This document shows, piece by piece, positions 52,605 through 62,464 of a stretch of DNA of 64,000 nt. The position numbers and the translations under genes are program-made. Numbering within the stretch: position 1 is the stretch's first letter; each line of letters begins with the position of its first letter. The DNA is from Gliomastix tumulicola (taxonomy: Eukaryota > Ascomycota > Sordariomycetes > Hypocreales > Bionectriaceae): the NCBI GenBank assembly GCA_001599755.1, contig BCHX01000004.1:3782001-3846000 (forward strand), in the 5' to 3' direction. The notes beneath the pieces are model-generated. The model searched no databases and was not told the DNA's origin. It worked only from the letters and a program-made list of their open reading frames with translations.

Positions 52605-53951
52605 ATGAAGTTCCTCACTCTCGCTGCTGCTGTCGGCCTCAGTGCCACCGCCAATGCCTGCCTTCTCGAGTCAGAGAAGGAGGCTGAGCGCCACTTCGCC
52701 CGCCACGGCTTCTACCCCGAGATTCACAGGCGCGAGGGAGACCTCTCTGCCAGGCAGAGCGGAACCTTCCCCATCGGCACCGGTGATCGCTTCAGCGGCG
52801 GTACCATCCCCGTCGGTCTGGGTGTTGACGACCGCGACCTCGAGTCCATCCTCAACGTCGAGGAGGCTGCCTCCGCTCTGTCCGCCCTCGCCGCCGAGTA
52901 CCCCGAGGTGACGCTCTTCGAGCCCCCCTTCGAGACGTACGAGGGCCGCAAGTTCCCCGGCGCCGTCGTCGGCGACAACCCGAGGGTCTTCTTCATGTCA
53001 GGCATCCACGCTCGCGAGCGCGGCGGCCCGGACAACGTCATCTACTTCCTGGCCGACCTGCTAGCCGCCCGCAAGGCCGGCAGCGGTGTCACCTACGGCG
53101 AGAAGAGCTACACCGCGGAGGAGGTCGAGACGGCCCTCTCCGCAGGCATCGTCGTGCTTCCCCTGACCAACCCCGACGGCGTCGCGTACGACCAGGAGAC
53201 GGGGACGTGCTGGCGCAAGAACCGCAACCCCGAGTCCTCCTCCAACGGCTCCGGCCGCGACGTGGGCATCGACCTCAACAGGAACTATGACTTTGTCTGG
53301 GACTTCGAGACTGCCTTCGACGCCGGCGCTGGCTCTCCCGCTTCCAACCAGCCCAGCAGCGAGACCTTCTGCGGCACGGCTCCCGCCTCCGAGCCCGAGA
53401 CCCAGGCTGTCGTCTGGGCCCTCGACCAGTACCCCAACATCACATGGTTCATGGACCTCCACTCCTTTGCCGGCAGCATTCTCTACGCCTGGGGTGACGA
53501 TGAGCCGGGCACCCAGGCCCCCGAGGAGAACTTCGCTAACACTGAGTTCGATGGCACGCGTGGTATCATCGGCGACTCTGCCTACAAGGAGTACTTCACT
53601 GCCGACGACCTGAAGGCCGAGGAGGACGGCACCACCAAGATGCTCGAGGCCATGAACCTGGCTGGCAACGTCCAGTACGACGCGTACCCTGCCGTCGGCC
53701 TCTACCCGACGTCCGGCGCCAGCAACGACTACGCCATGGGCCGCTACTACGGCAAGGTCTCGTGCGGCTCCAGCCGAATGTTCGGCCTAACGCTCGAGTT
53801 CGGCGATGAGAGCAGCTCTGACCCGTCGTGTCCCTTCTACCCCAGCGCCACCGAGTACCACCAGAGCATTAGGCAGGTTGGTGCCGGCTTCTTCGAGATG
53901 GTGCTGCTCGCCGCCGGCCCTGCCGGTGAGCCTCTGTACCTCGAGTGCTAG
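52605..53951 (+). CDS. Secreted zinc metallocarboxypeptidase, M14
   Basis: Removes C-terminal residues from peptides outside the cell. Single exon, 448 residues; I start at MKFLTLAAAVGLSATANA because it gives a clean signal peptide, although the frame is open 46 codons further upstream. A propeptide-like stretch with dibasic HRRE follows. Zinc ligands are His135 and Glu138 (GIHARERGG) and His286 (DLHSFAG). Substrate-carboxylate binding is provided by Asn225-Arg226 (LNRNYDF). The catalytic Glu398 is in LTLEFGDE. Cys residues are spaced for disulfides. The protein resembles pancreatic-type fungal M14A enzymes but lacks a long classical activation domain. Codon use is strongly biased to C-ending codons, which suggests high expression. 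Confidence 0.9.
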   Translation: MKFLTLAAAVGLSATANACLLESEKEAERHFARHGFYPEIHRREGDLSARQSGTFPIGTGDRFSGGTIPVGLGVDDRDLESILNVEEAASALSALAAEYPEVTLFEPPFETYEGRKFPGAVVGDNPRVFFMSGIHARERGGPDNVIYFLADLLAARKAGSGVTYGEKSYTAEEVETALSAGIVVLPLTNPDGVAYDQETGTCWRKNRNPESSSNGSGRDVGIDLNRNYDFVWDFETAFDAGAGSPASNQPSSETFCGTAPASEPETQAVVWALDQYPNITWFMDLHSFAGSILYAWGDDEPGTQAPEENFANTEFDGTRGIIGDSAYKEYFTADDLKAEEDGTTKMLEAMNLAGNVQYDAYPAVGLYPTSGASNDYAMGRYYGKVSCGSSRMFGLTLEFGDESSSDPSCPFYPSATEYHQSIRQVGAGFFEMVLLAAGPAGEPLYLEC

Positions 53952-56357
53952 ATGTTTCAGCACAATGAGGAGGAGAACGTGTTTATGGAGACATGAAGAA
54001 TGAAGTATTATAAAGTTGTAAAGTATATATAACACTAGAGGATATAAATAAAAAATATCTCACATCCAACGGTCTTGGATGCACATACTGGTGAAGCCGT
54101 TGGAGCTGGCTTACACGTGAACGGTACTTTGGCGATGATCCGATTCTGGGGCATGATGTTCGTCGACCCGCCGAATGACTGCTACGGTGCGTGCGTAGGT
54201 GGTACCTGAGTGCATCCAGGCAAGGAAACGACACGAGAAGCGCCCGCTGATAACTCACGGGACCTGCTGATGGTGAGCAATATCGAGCAAGTCCCGATCA
54301 TCCAACCAGATGTGCTGATGCCGCCGGTGGTCGCTTAGCACCCGTGTTTCGCTTGTACGACTCCAGGGTACGCAGCAATTGGCTGGATTGTGGTGGCCTT
54401 ATTTGAGCAACGCCAGGCAAAGATGCTTGCCTGAGGATACAAGTTATCTTGATTGGATCTTAGTATTTTTGGCTGTGTTCTTAATTTACACTCCCACTCA
54501 CTCCCCCCGGTCCCATAAGCGAATATGCATCCATGCCTGAGGAAATTCGGTTGTTGCCTCACCATTCCACTTCGCCGAGTCCGAGTCGCCCAATAATACT
54601 AATTGGATTTAATTCTCATCAACCCGCATCATCCTTTTCCATCGCGGCCGACGACGCCGGTCCTCCTTCGCCACCGACGGACTGGAATCTTCCAACAGAG
54701 CCCGAGCAGCATTCCGATTTATCCCATTATCAATCAGTCTTACCTCACATCATGTGCGTACGCGCTCACGTACGCGGCAGGACGATGCGTAAAATGGTCG
54801 CCAGCGCGGCCGGCCGCCCTCCAGCTACACTGCCCGCATTGTCTGCCATGCCGCTCTCGATGCAGCCATGCGTTGGCGCCAATCGTGAAGGGGGGTGATG
54901 AAAACGCCTCACCTGTGCTCGAGCTGCATCTGAAAGAAGAATGCAATATTTCGACCAACGGGCCGCTATCGGTTTTTTTTCTCTTTCCATTCCTTTAGGC
55001 AGTCACCCGGCGCTTGAAACAGGTCCCCCTGGTCGAGTCATCTTGCTTGTGTGTCTCGCCGCATAGCGCCAACTGGCCGGCGGCGTCGTCATGGTACGGC
55101 GCACTCTGGCCCGCTCGTAGGGGAGGCCCAGATACGGCTGACCTCTGTTGGTCAGCTTCCTGTTTGGAAGGGGGGCATCCTTCGATTCGATGGACGTGCA
55201 GGGCTTCGATGAGATGCCCCGGGTCATCCCATCGTGACGGCTGCCTTCAACCAGTCAACTGTCGCGTACTGCAGCATCGCCAGGAGGCACGCCTGACCCC
55301 CACCAGCCTGTTGCCCGGCTTCCTAGTCATCGCCTGCTGGGCCACCGAGGGAGGGCAGGATCTCGTTGTACCTGGGCAGCGCACGCTCGGTGGCAGGGCT
55401 ATACGGCAGCCTGTGTGGCACGTTTGGCCCATGGCATCATCGCGCCGAGGTCCCAGATTCACCCCCGTCGTGAGCCTGGGGGCGTTGGGTGTGGGGGAAT
55501 GCACGTAACCCGGGCATCACCCTTTCTACACTTTGAGAGCAACGCGGAACACGCCAACGCATGAGGCTGGCTGCCTAGGCTTTTCGGATCGGGCTAAACG
55601 AGTGCGCTCAATGTTGGACGGCGCGGCACAGCACAGCCTTCCATTACCATCCATGCCTTGTGTGTGAGCCACAGCACAGGCATAAGCCAATGGAGTGAGT
55701 CACCCTTGGAGCGATGGCTCTCCACATGAGCGCCACCCACTATGAAAATCAGTCACCCGGACAATGTCTGGTGCCTAGTGGTTGCTTCTAAACTCCGTCA
55801 TGGCGATGGATATAATGGCCACCAGTTTCCCAGCCTCGCCGCTCTCTTTTCCTTGCTGGTCAGCGTGGGAAATCTAAAGAAAGCAACAGAAGATAGAAGG
55901 AACTGTCTCACTGTGGCGGTGCACACACGGCGTTAAGGCAGCCACACCAGCCCCACACCATCTCTACCAACCGAATAAGAACCGCGGGCCCACTTATCAG
56001 CCCTTCAACTGACTAATCCGATCAATCCCTTGAAGGAAGGACTCGGCTATTATCACGACAGAAGCAGTCATACCATTCACTGAACCGCATCACCAAGCCT
56101 GACCTGGGTCTGATTCGCCAAACATCCTTTTGCAACTCACACGCACGCTCGAGCTGGGAGCTATAACCCTTGCGACCGCATCCGCGACGACGATTCTTGG
56201 ACCTGTTGCTTCATCCCGCCGCGGTCATCGCCAATCTCCGAACCCCCGAGCGCATCTTCATCCCGAACGAAACGGGTGACGAAACCCCCCTCAGACCAGA
56301 CGGGCCCTGACTCCCTCATCGTTGATCTCAGCCCCGCGTGGGTGCCACGAAGCCACG
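53952..56357. other. Long intergenic region, no gene seen
   Basis: About 2.4 kb between two plus-strand genes. ORFs at 54335-54565, 54533-54898 and 55014-55508 lack recognisable motifs and have random-looking composition. The left end is the carboxypeptidase 3' UTR (AT-rich, about 53995-54060) and the right end the promoter and leader of the C2H2 gene. The length would fit a regulator with a long upstream region or an unrecognised non-coding RNA. Confidence 0.5.
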
Positions 56358-57481
56358 ATGAGTGTCGCATACGAGCCGCGGAGCTTCATCAGCGAGCCGG
56401 CGTACCCCTCGATGGGCGACGACCATGACCACCACCACGAGCAGCGGTACACGGACAACGACGTCGCCGAGCAGCTGAGCCAGTACACGCGGGAGGCCAG
56501 CATGCTTCCCGACGACACGGATGTCCTGGGCGACGACCAGAGCCTCCTGCCAGACGACCCGGACGCCGCCGTCGTCGTCGACGACGAGGGCACGCGCCTC
56601 GAGGACCTGACGGTCGACAGCTTCCCTTCGCCTCTACGGGTGTCGCTACCGCCCCCGTCGCTGCCGGACCCGGCCTCGGCGCTCAAGAGTGACTCTCCGC
56701 GGGAAGACTCGCCGTCGGCGCGGCCGAAGGGGATGCCCAAGCCTGATCGCGACGTCACGAAACAAGACGATGGGAAGTTCCACTGTCCGCTCACGGACTG
56801 CAAGGAGGACGTGCGAGCGTTTTCGCGAAAGTGCGAATGGAAGTACGTACACACCCGCCCCTCTCGCCTTCCAAACATTTTACCGAATAACTGAGCGCTA
56901 ACCTTCTTCTTCTTCTTCTTCTTCACAGCAAGCACATGGACAAACACGAGCGACCGTATCGGTGCCTGGTCGAGGGCTGCGAGAATCTCCCCGGCTTCAC
57001 ATATTCAGGCGGCCTCCTGCGACACGAGAGAGAGGTGCACGGGAAGCACGGGGGCCCCAAGAAGACGGTCAATTGTCCGCATCCCAACTGCAAGCGCCAC
57101 ACGGGCAAGGGCTTCTCGCGCCAGGAGAATCTGAACGAGCACCTGCGCCGCGTGCACACGAACCCGGACGCCGGCGCCGGCGCCGCGGCCGAGGCGTCGC
57201 CCTCGGAGATGGTCCAGTCGCCCGACGGCACCGAGAGCGAGATCTCGGGCTCGAAACGCAAGCGGCGGCTGAGCGACGACGGCGGCGGCTTCCACCAGAG
57301 CGAGGAGCTCAGCAAGCTGCGTGACGAGATGAAGCGCGTCTGCGAGGAGAACGAGAAGCTCAAGAAGGAGGTGGAGCAGCAGTCGCAGCACTCGCTGGCC
57401 ATGATGGCGCAGATCGCCGAGCTGCAGGACGCGCTGCGTCACGGCTTGGGAACGGGCGTGCCGACGGCGCAGATGATCTAG
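56358..57481 (+). CDS. C2H2 zinc-finger protein with C-terminal coiled coil
   Basis: A probable transcription factor. Exons are 56358-56842 and 56929-57481, giving 345 residues. The N-terminal 140 residues are acidic and disordered, with a His-rich patch (DDHDHHHEQ). Three C2H2-like fingers span about 143-231: the first with Cys143 and Cys148 crosses the intron, the second reads YRCLVEGC...HEREVH, the third VNCPHPNC...HLRRVH. A basic stretch (SKRKRRLS) could be a nuclear signal and an EELSKLRDEMKRVCEENEKLKKEVEQQ coiled coil would dimerise. The layout recalls fungal C2H2 proteins of unknown target. The intron carries an uninterrupted TTC microsatellite as its polypyrimidine tract (about 56904-56924). 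After the stop at 57481, coding-like sequence continues in another frame to about 57705. Confidence 0.82.
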
Positions 57482-58825
57482 GAAACCCATCTCGGCGGCG
57501 ACGAGCCATCGGGGCCTTCGCGTTGCAACTCGAGGTCGGGGACACCCGACGACTACTACTCTTCGAACGAGCCGGCAGTCGCCGCTCCTGCTCCCGATCC
57601 CACCACGCTCAATGATGCGGATGTCGAGTTCAACATAGAGGCTATTCTCGGCGGCACGATATACCACTTTCCTCCCCCCTCCCCTGACGATACACAACTT
57701 GGATAGACTGCATTTTTCCCTGCTTTCTGCATTTTAGCACGATACACACACACACACACACCACACTAGCTAGGCGTTCAGGTATATCACACTCACGTGG
57801 ATAAATGATTTCTTGGTAGTACCAATACCATCATTTCCCCTCCCCTTTTTTTTCATATTTCCTTGGTCACGAACTGGATTTCTTTTTCTTCTTTGGGTTG
57901 GAGGACACGGACACATGATATCCCACTCTTAGATTTCTCACCTCTTGTTTTTTTCCCTTCTCACATTTTTGTAAAATCATACCGCGAGTTTTTTTTTGGG
58001 GGGGCCCCTATTTCACCTCTGGACTACGATCAGTCCCTGTTTTCCTGTTATGGCTGTGGTACATTTGGAAACTTACATATTGTGAAATATTTGGTGACTG
58101 ATAGTCGCCTATCTACCTGAATATAACGACGGGACAGGGAGGATGGGTGTTTCCATCCCCCTCAAGGCAACTAACTCTCTCGTACAATGACTGCCTGATA
58201 TCTTCGTGATAAGAGCCCTATAGTAGAACTGCGCAGCAAGATCAGGACATGAGTAGAGCCACCCACCAACCAAGCCATGCATCACAATCACAGCCTCGTG
58301 TGTGAGAAGCAACAAGTCGTCGTATTTGAAAGCCCCCCCAAAGCAAGCATGCTCGCCGTATGAACTAATCCAATATCGATGCTAAAGCAACAAAACAAAA
58401 ACCCATCATCCCGCAAGACTAACGGGAAAAAAAAAAGGAAAACTCCTCGTTACAAAAAAGGAAATATGTCACAGGCCTTGGCCCCCAAGGCCGTAACGCC
58501 ACCGAGCCCCCTTTTTCTTTTCCCCCAATTTGATTGAACGACAAGGCCGGTGTGAAGAGGACAGTATGAAAAAAGGGTTTTGAGAGCAGACGGAGAGTAC
58601 ATGTGAATACAAGTAGAAACAAGAAAGAAGGGGTGGTTGTGCTCCCGTCTATAGGCTATACTTTTTGCTTTTTCGGGGTCTTGGTGCCCGGTTTGCGAAA
58701 CAAGATAGTTAGGGTTGATGGCGTTGAAGAACGACGTGTGCGACACTCCCCCTTTGACACCCCCTGACAACTGCAGGACAACGCACACGAGTTAGGCTTT
58801 TTTGTGTCCAAAGACAGCCTCACTC
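57482..58825. other. 3'-3' intergenic region between convergent genes
   Basis: About 1.3 kb between the C2H2 gene and the convergent BZZ1 gene, likely both 3' UTRs. It has a CA microsatellite (about 57743-57763), several T and G runs, and no supported gene. The first 220 bp after the C2H2 stop read like coding sequence (acidic, Asp/Ser-rich) in another frame, so a missed 3' exon of that gene is possible. Confidence 0.5.
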
Positions 58826-61301
58826 TCACACAGCCTGGACGTAACTCGAGGGCACACTCGCCGTGACGCCCGCCTTCTCGACCTCAACCCACCCGTCGCC
58901 CGGGTCGTCCTTAACGAGGACGAAGCGCTCCCCCTCGGACATGCTGTGCTCCGTGTCGGCCTGCGCCGTGTACTCGTACACGGCCTCGACGTAGCGGAGC
59001 TTCTTGGCGCCGCGCTTGGGCGCCACGGCAGGGCCTTGCTTCTTCTTCGCTGCGGCCGCGGCGGTGGCTGATGAGGAGGTGGTGGAGGTCGAGTATGTCG
59101 ATGTTGGCCGCGGGGCGGCGGCCGGTGGTGGTGCTGCTGCTGCCGCTGCAGCGGTGGTGAATTCGGCGTAACTGGCTGGTACCAATCCCTCCTTGGCGCC
59201 AGCCCGTACCTTTACCCATCCTGAGCCGTCTATAACGGTGGTTAGAATATGTGAGATCAGGTCAAGGTCAGATTGGGGGGACTTACCGTCGTCTTCTAGC
59301 AGGACGACTTCCCTGCCTTCCGGTACCGACAGCTCACCAGGACCAGACCCGTCAAATGCGTACACCATCTTGCCCTTCTTCTCTGGCTTCGAACCGCCGT
59401 TCAAGGCACCACCTGGCGAATCAGTCACGTAGGCGGCTGGCGGCGGTGCGACGATCCTGTTCCTCTTCACACCGCCACTTGCTGCCGAGGAAATACTAGG
59501 CCTCGGCTGTGCTGGGGGGTCCTCCTCGATAGGCGTCGGGCTAGGGTGCCCCGATATCGACCGCTGCGCCTCGCGCGAGCTCAGCGAGTTCATCGTGTTG
59601 GTGCGACTCAGGCTGGGTCCCTCGGACACGTTGGTCGTGGACCCGGACGCCGGGAGCTTGAGCAGCTGGTTCGCGGACTCCTGCCGCTCGGCCTTGAGCT
59701 TCTTGCGCTCCTCCTTGCTCTTCTCGCCAGGACAGTCGGCGGGCACCTTCATCTCGCACTTGCTGTGGCACGTGTAGCCGCAGTCGCGGCAGTCGAAGCC
59801 CTTCGCGCTGAGGCCCCAGATGCGCTCGCCGCAGAGGTCGCAGTTGGTCGGGATCTTGAAGGTCTGCGCCTTGAAGTTGTGGTTCTTGGCGCCAAAGCTG
59901 ACGTCGCCGACGGCGTTGGTGATGACGGACGTTTCCACCTCGGCGGTCAGGCGCTGCCGGTCGACGTTGTGCAGGTCCTCCTGCATGGCGAAGAGGTGGC
60001 GCACGACCTCGACCTCGTCCTTCTTCTCGGTGCCGTCCCGTACGCGCTGCTTAACGCGCTTAACGTTCTCGACCTCCTTGCGCTTCTTGTCCACGTCTCG
60101 TCTCAGCTCCCCGAGCGACGCCTTGGACTTGGTGAGCAGGTTCCGCAGGTACACCGTCGCCATCTCGTCAATCACCATGGTGTCGTCGTCGTGCCACACG
60201 GGGCTGGGCTCGAAGCCCTTGTCCGGGGGCTCGTTGAAGCCGCCGATGTTGTGGCGCATGTACATCATGGAGTCGAGGTGCGGCGCGTTGCGCTTGATCT
60301 CGGTGCCGAGGTGCTCGAGCATCTCGTGGCTCTGCTTCATGAGGGCGGACTCGAGCGTCGTGGCCACGCCCCAGAGCCCGTTGAGCTTGAGCACGCGGAA
60401 CTCGTTGAGGTCCTGCAGGCTGTCCATGACCTCGGGCACGTACTCGTGGTAGTAGCGCTCCTTGAGCCGGTTCGTGACGTGGATGGCGATGAGGTACGAG
60501 TTCTTGGCGTTGTTCATCTCGAAGAGCTGCTGCTGGTAGGCGCTCTTGGCCTTGGCCTTGTCGTAGTGCGACTCGGACTTCTTGCGGCGCGCCTCGACCT
60601 CCTGGCAGACGGCGTCGTACTTGCCCTTGGTCTTGCGCAGCTCCGCGTACGACGACTCGCGCTCGCGCTCCAGCTTCTCGGCGTACTCGCTGTGGCGCTT
60701 GCGGAGCTCCTCGAAGCGGGTGCCGTAGTACTTGAGCGGCTCGGCGACCTGGGAGACGATGTTGACGGCGAAGCGGTCGTGCTCGGCGGCGCGTGACTCG
60801 AGGGTGGTGAGTTGTGTCGTCCACGTGGTTAACGATGCGCTGTAGGGAAAGGACGACAATGGTCAGCGAAGCCAAGGGGAAAAAAAAAGGAGTAGTAGGC
60901 TTTCCAATCGGCCCTCTGCTCACCTCTCCAAGGAACCTGGGGTCATGGCCGGCGTGTCGCCAACGCTCAGCTGTGACGTCTTCTTGTTCTTCTTCTCAAA
61001 GTATTTCTTCGCCAGGGCGGACAGCTTGGCGCTGTACTCCTTCTCGATGACGGCTCGTTCGCGGTAGAACTGCTGGATGTCCTCGAGCCAGGCGATGCCG
61101 TGGCCGGCCCAGGCGTTGGCGGGCTTGAACCCATCCTGTAGTAGAAGACCACCGTGTCAGCAAGAGGCACAACCCGATACAACACCCACGGGAGGGCATT
61201 GAGGCAGCTCGACGCCCCCGGGGGAAGCCCGACGAGGCCGCAGAGACAGGCCGTACCTTGAGCTCTACGCCGAAGGTGGGTATGGCGTCCACCTCGGCCA
61301 T
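58826..61301 (-). CDS. BZZ1: BZZ1: F-BAR, C1 and two SH3 domains
   Basis: An actin-patch protein that binds curved membrane and promotes Las17/WASP-driven actin assembly during endocytosis. Exons are 61301-61257, 61135-60924, 60839-59287 and 59229-58826, giving 737 residues. The F-BAR domain fills about 1-350 (start FGVELKDGFKPANAW, then long charged helices). A C1 domain lies at about 406-455 (HNF...CDLCGERIWG...CRDCGYTCHSKC). Two SH3 domains follow: about 577-630 (KMVYAFDGSGPGELSV, GWVKVRAGAKEGLVPASY) and about 680-737 (VEAVYEYTAQADTEHSMSEGE ... GWVEVEKAG). The order matches fungal Bzz1 exactly. The last intron (57 nt) is a multiple of three, has no stop codon and lies in the n-Src loop of the first SH3 domain. 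Confidence 0.93.
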
Positions 61302-62464
61302 GACGAAGGAGGAGGATGGGGGAGGGAGGCGGGAGGGGGGTTTCGTCTAGAGTCGACTCATGCAGCGGCGGGGATCGAGAGGAGGCGCAACTGAGACATG
61401 AGCTGTATGGAGGTTTCGTGCTCGACGTAAGGGATACCGGGTGCTCGGTCGAGATGCGCTGGTGGTAACGAATGATCCGGGAGAGAGAGAGAGAGAGCGA
61501 TAATGGATGCCTTGAGCTTTGCAGTTATTAGTTAATATGGAGGGGGGGGTTCCTGCGGCGCAGGTTGGCGAGGAGGGCGGAGTGGATTGTTGGTGGATTG
61601 GAGAATCGCTCGAGGCAATGCCAATGCCCAATTCTCGCTCTTTTTTTCTTGCCTGGTGTCAATAAGGTTAGGGGAACTCGTAATCCCCTCGCTTTAGCTC
61701 TCCCACAAAACCCGGGGTCTTCCCGGCGACAGGTTCCGCCTGCTGGATTGGGAGGGATATAGGCTTTGGCCTGTCGCTGACTGGAGTGATATTCTGACCG
61801 CCGAGCCACGCCAGCCTCTCCCAGATTCGTGGTGGGCTGGTTGCGGCTAAGCCTGCTGTGGACAAGTATTTGAGCAATGGTGAGGAACCGGTCGCGGGAG
61901 AAAACTGTCATTATCAGACATCAGCCCCCCCCCCTCCACGTTCCATCCTCCATGCCTTTGGTGCTTTAGGTTCCACCGCCCGTGGACAGATCCCGGCCAA
62001 TCCTGACCGACCATCTCGCTGCATTAGGAACCGAGACAACGGCACCGCGGATTCGTTCACACACGGGCGCGACATCCGTGATGCACTCACCGGTGATTGA
62101 TTGTCTCTTGGCCACACAGCGACGATGGACGTTTTTTTTTCTCTTGAGCCTCACTCCAGGGTATCTGGAAGCTGAGAAAACAGCAGAGATCTAGACCCAC
62201 CTCGAATTGCTGGCCAATCACATGTCTATCCATCAGCCCGGCTTCGGCTCCCAGTCGCAACTTTTGCGGTTCGTCCCGTCCTGTCTCGTACGAGTTTCAC
62301 CCAGCACGCGTCGTCTCACTTACAGCTCGCTCGTTCTCTTCGTTGGTTGTGTGCGTAGCGTGACGTTCCTTGTGAATGGTTCTGTTCTAGACTCTCATTG
62401 AATTCTCTCTTTATCGTGCTGCGGATCGTCGATATCCCCCCTGAACTGTTCAGGCTCCGGCAAA
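61302..62464. promoter_or_regulatory. Divergent promoter of BZZ1 and Pcs60-like genes
   Basis: About 1.16 kb between divergent starts. It contains a GA microsatellite (about 61480-61497) and G and C runs; no coding region is supported. Confidence 0.5.

Noticed and set aside
54335..55508. Several ORFs of 70-165 residues in the 2.4-kb gap after the carboxypeptidase
   Set aside because: Random-looking composition rich in Cys, Trp and Pro, no introns that join them sensibly, no family recognised.
59546..60796. 416-residue plus-strand ORF opposite BZZ1
   Set aside because: An antisense shadow caused by C/G-ending codons of BZZ1; the opposite strand has an unambiguous F-BAR/C1/SH3 protein.
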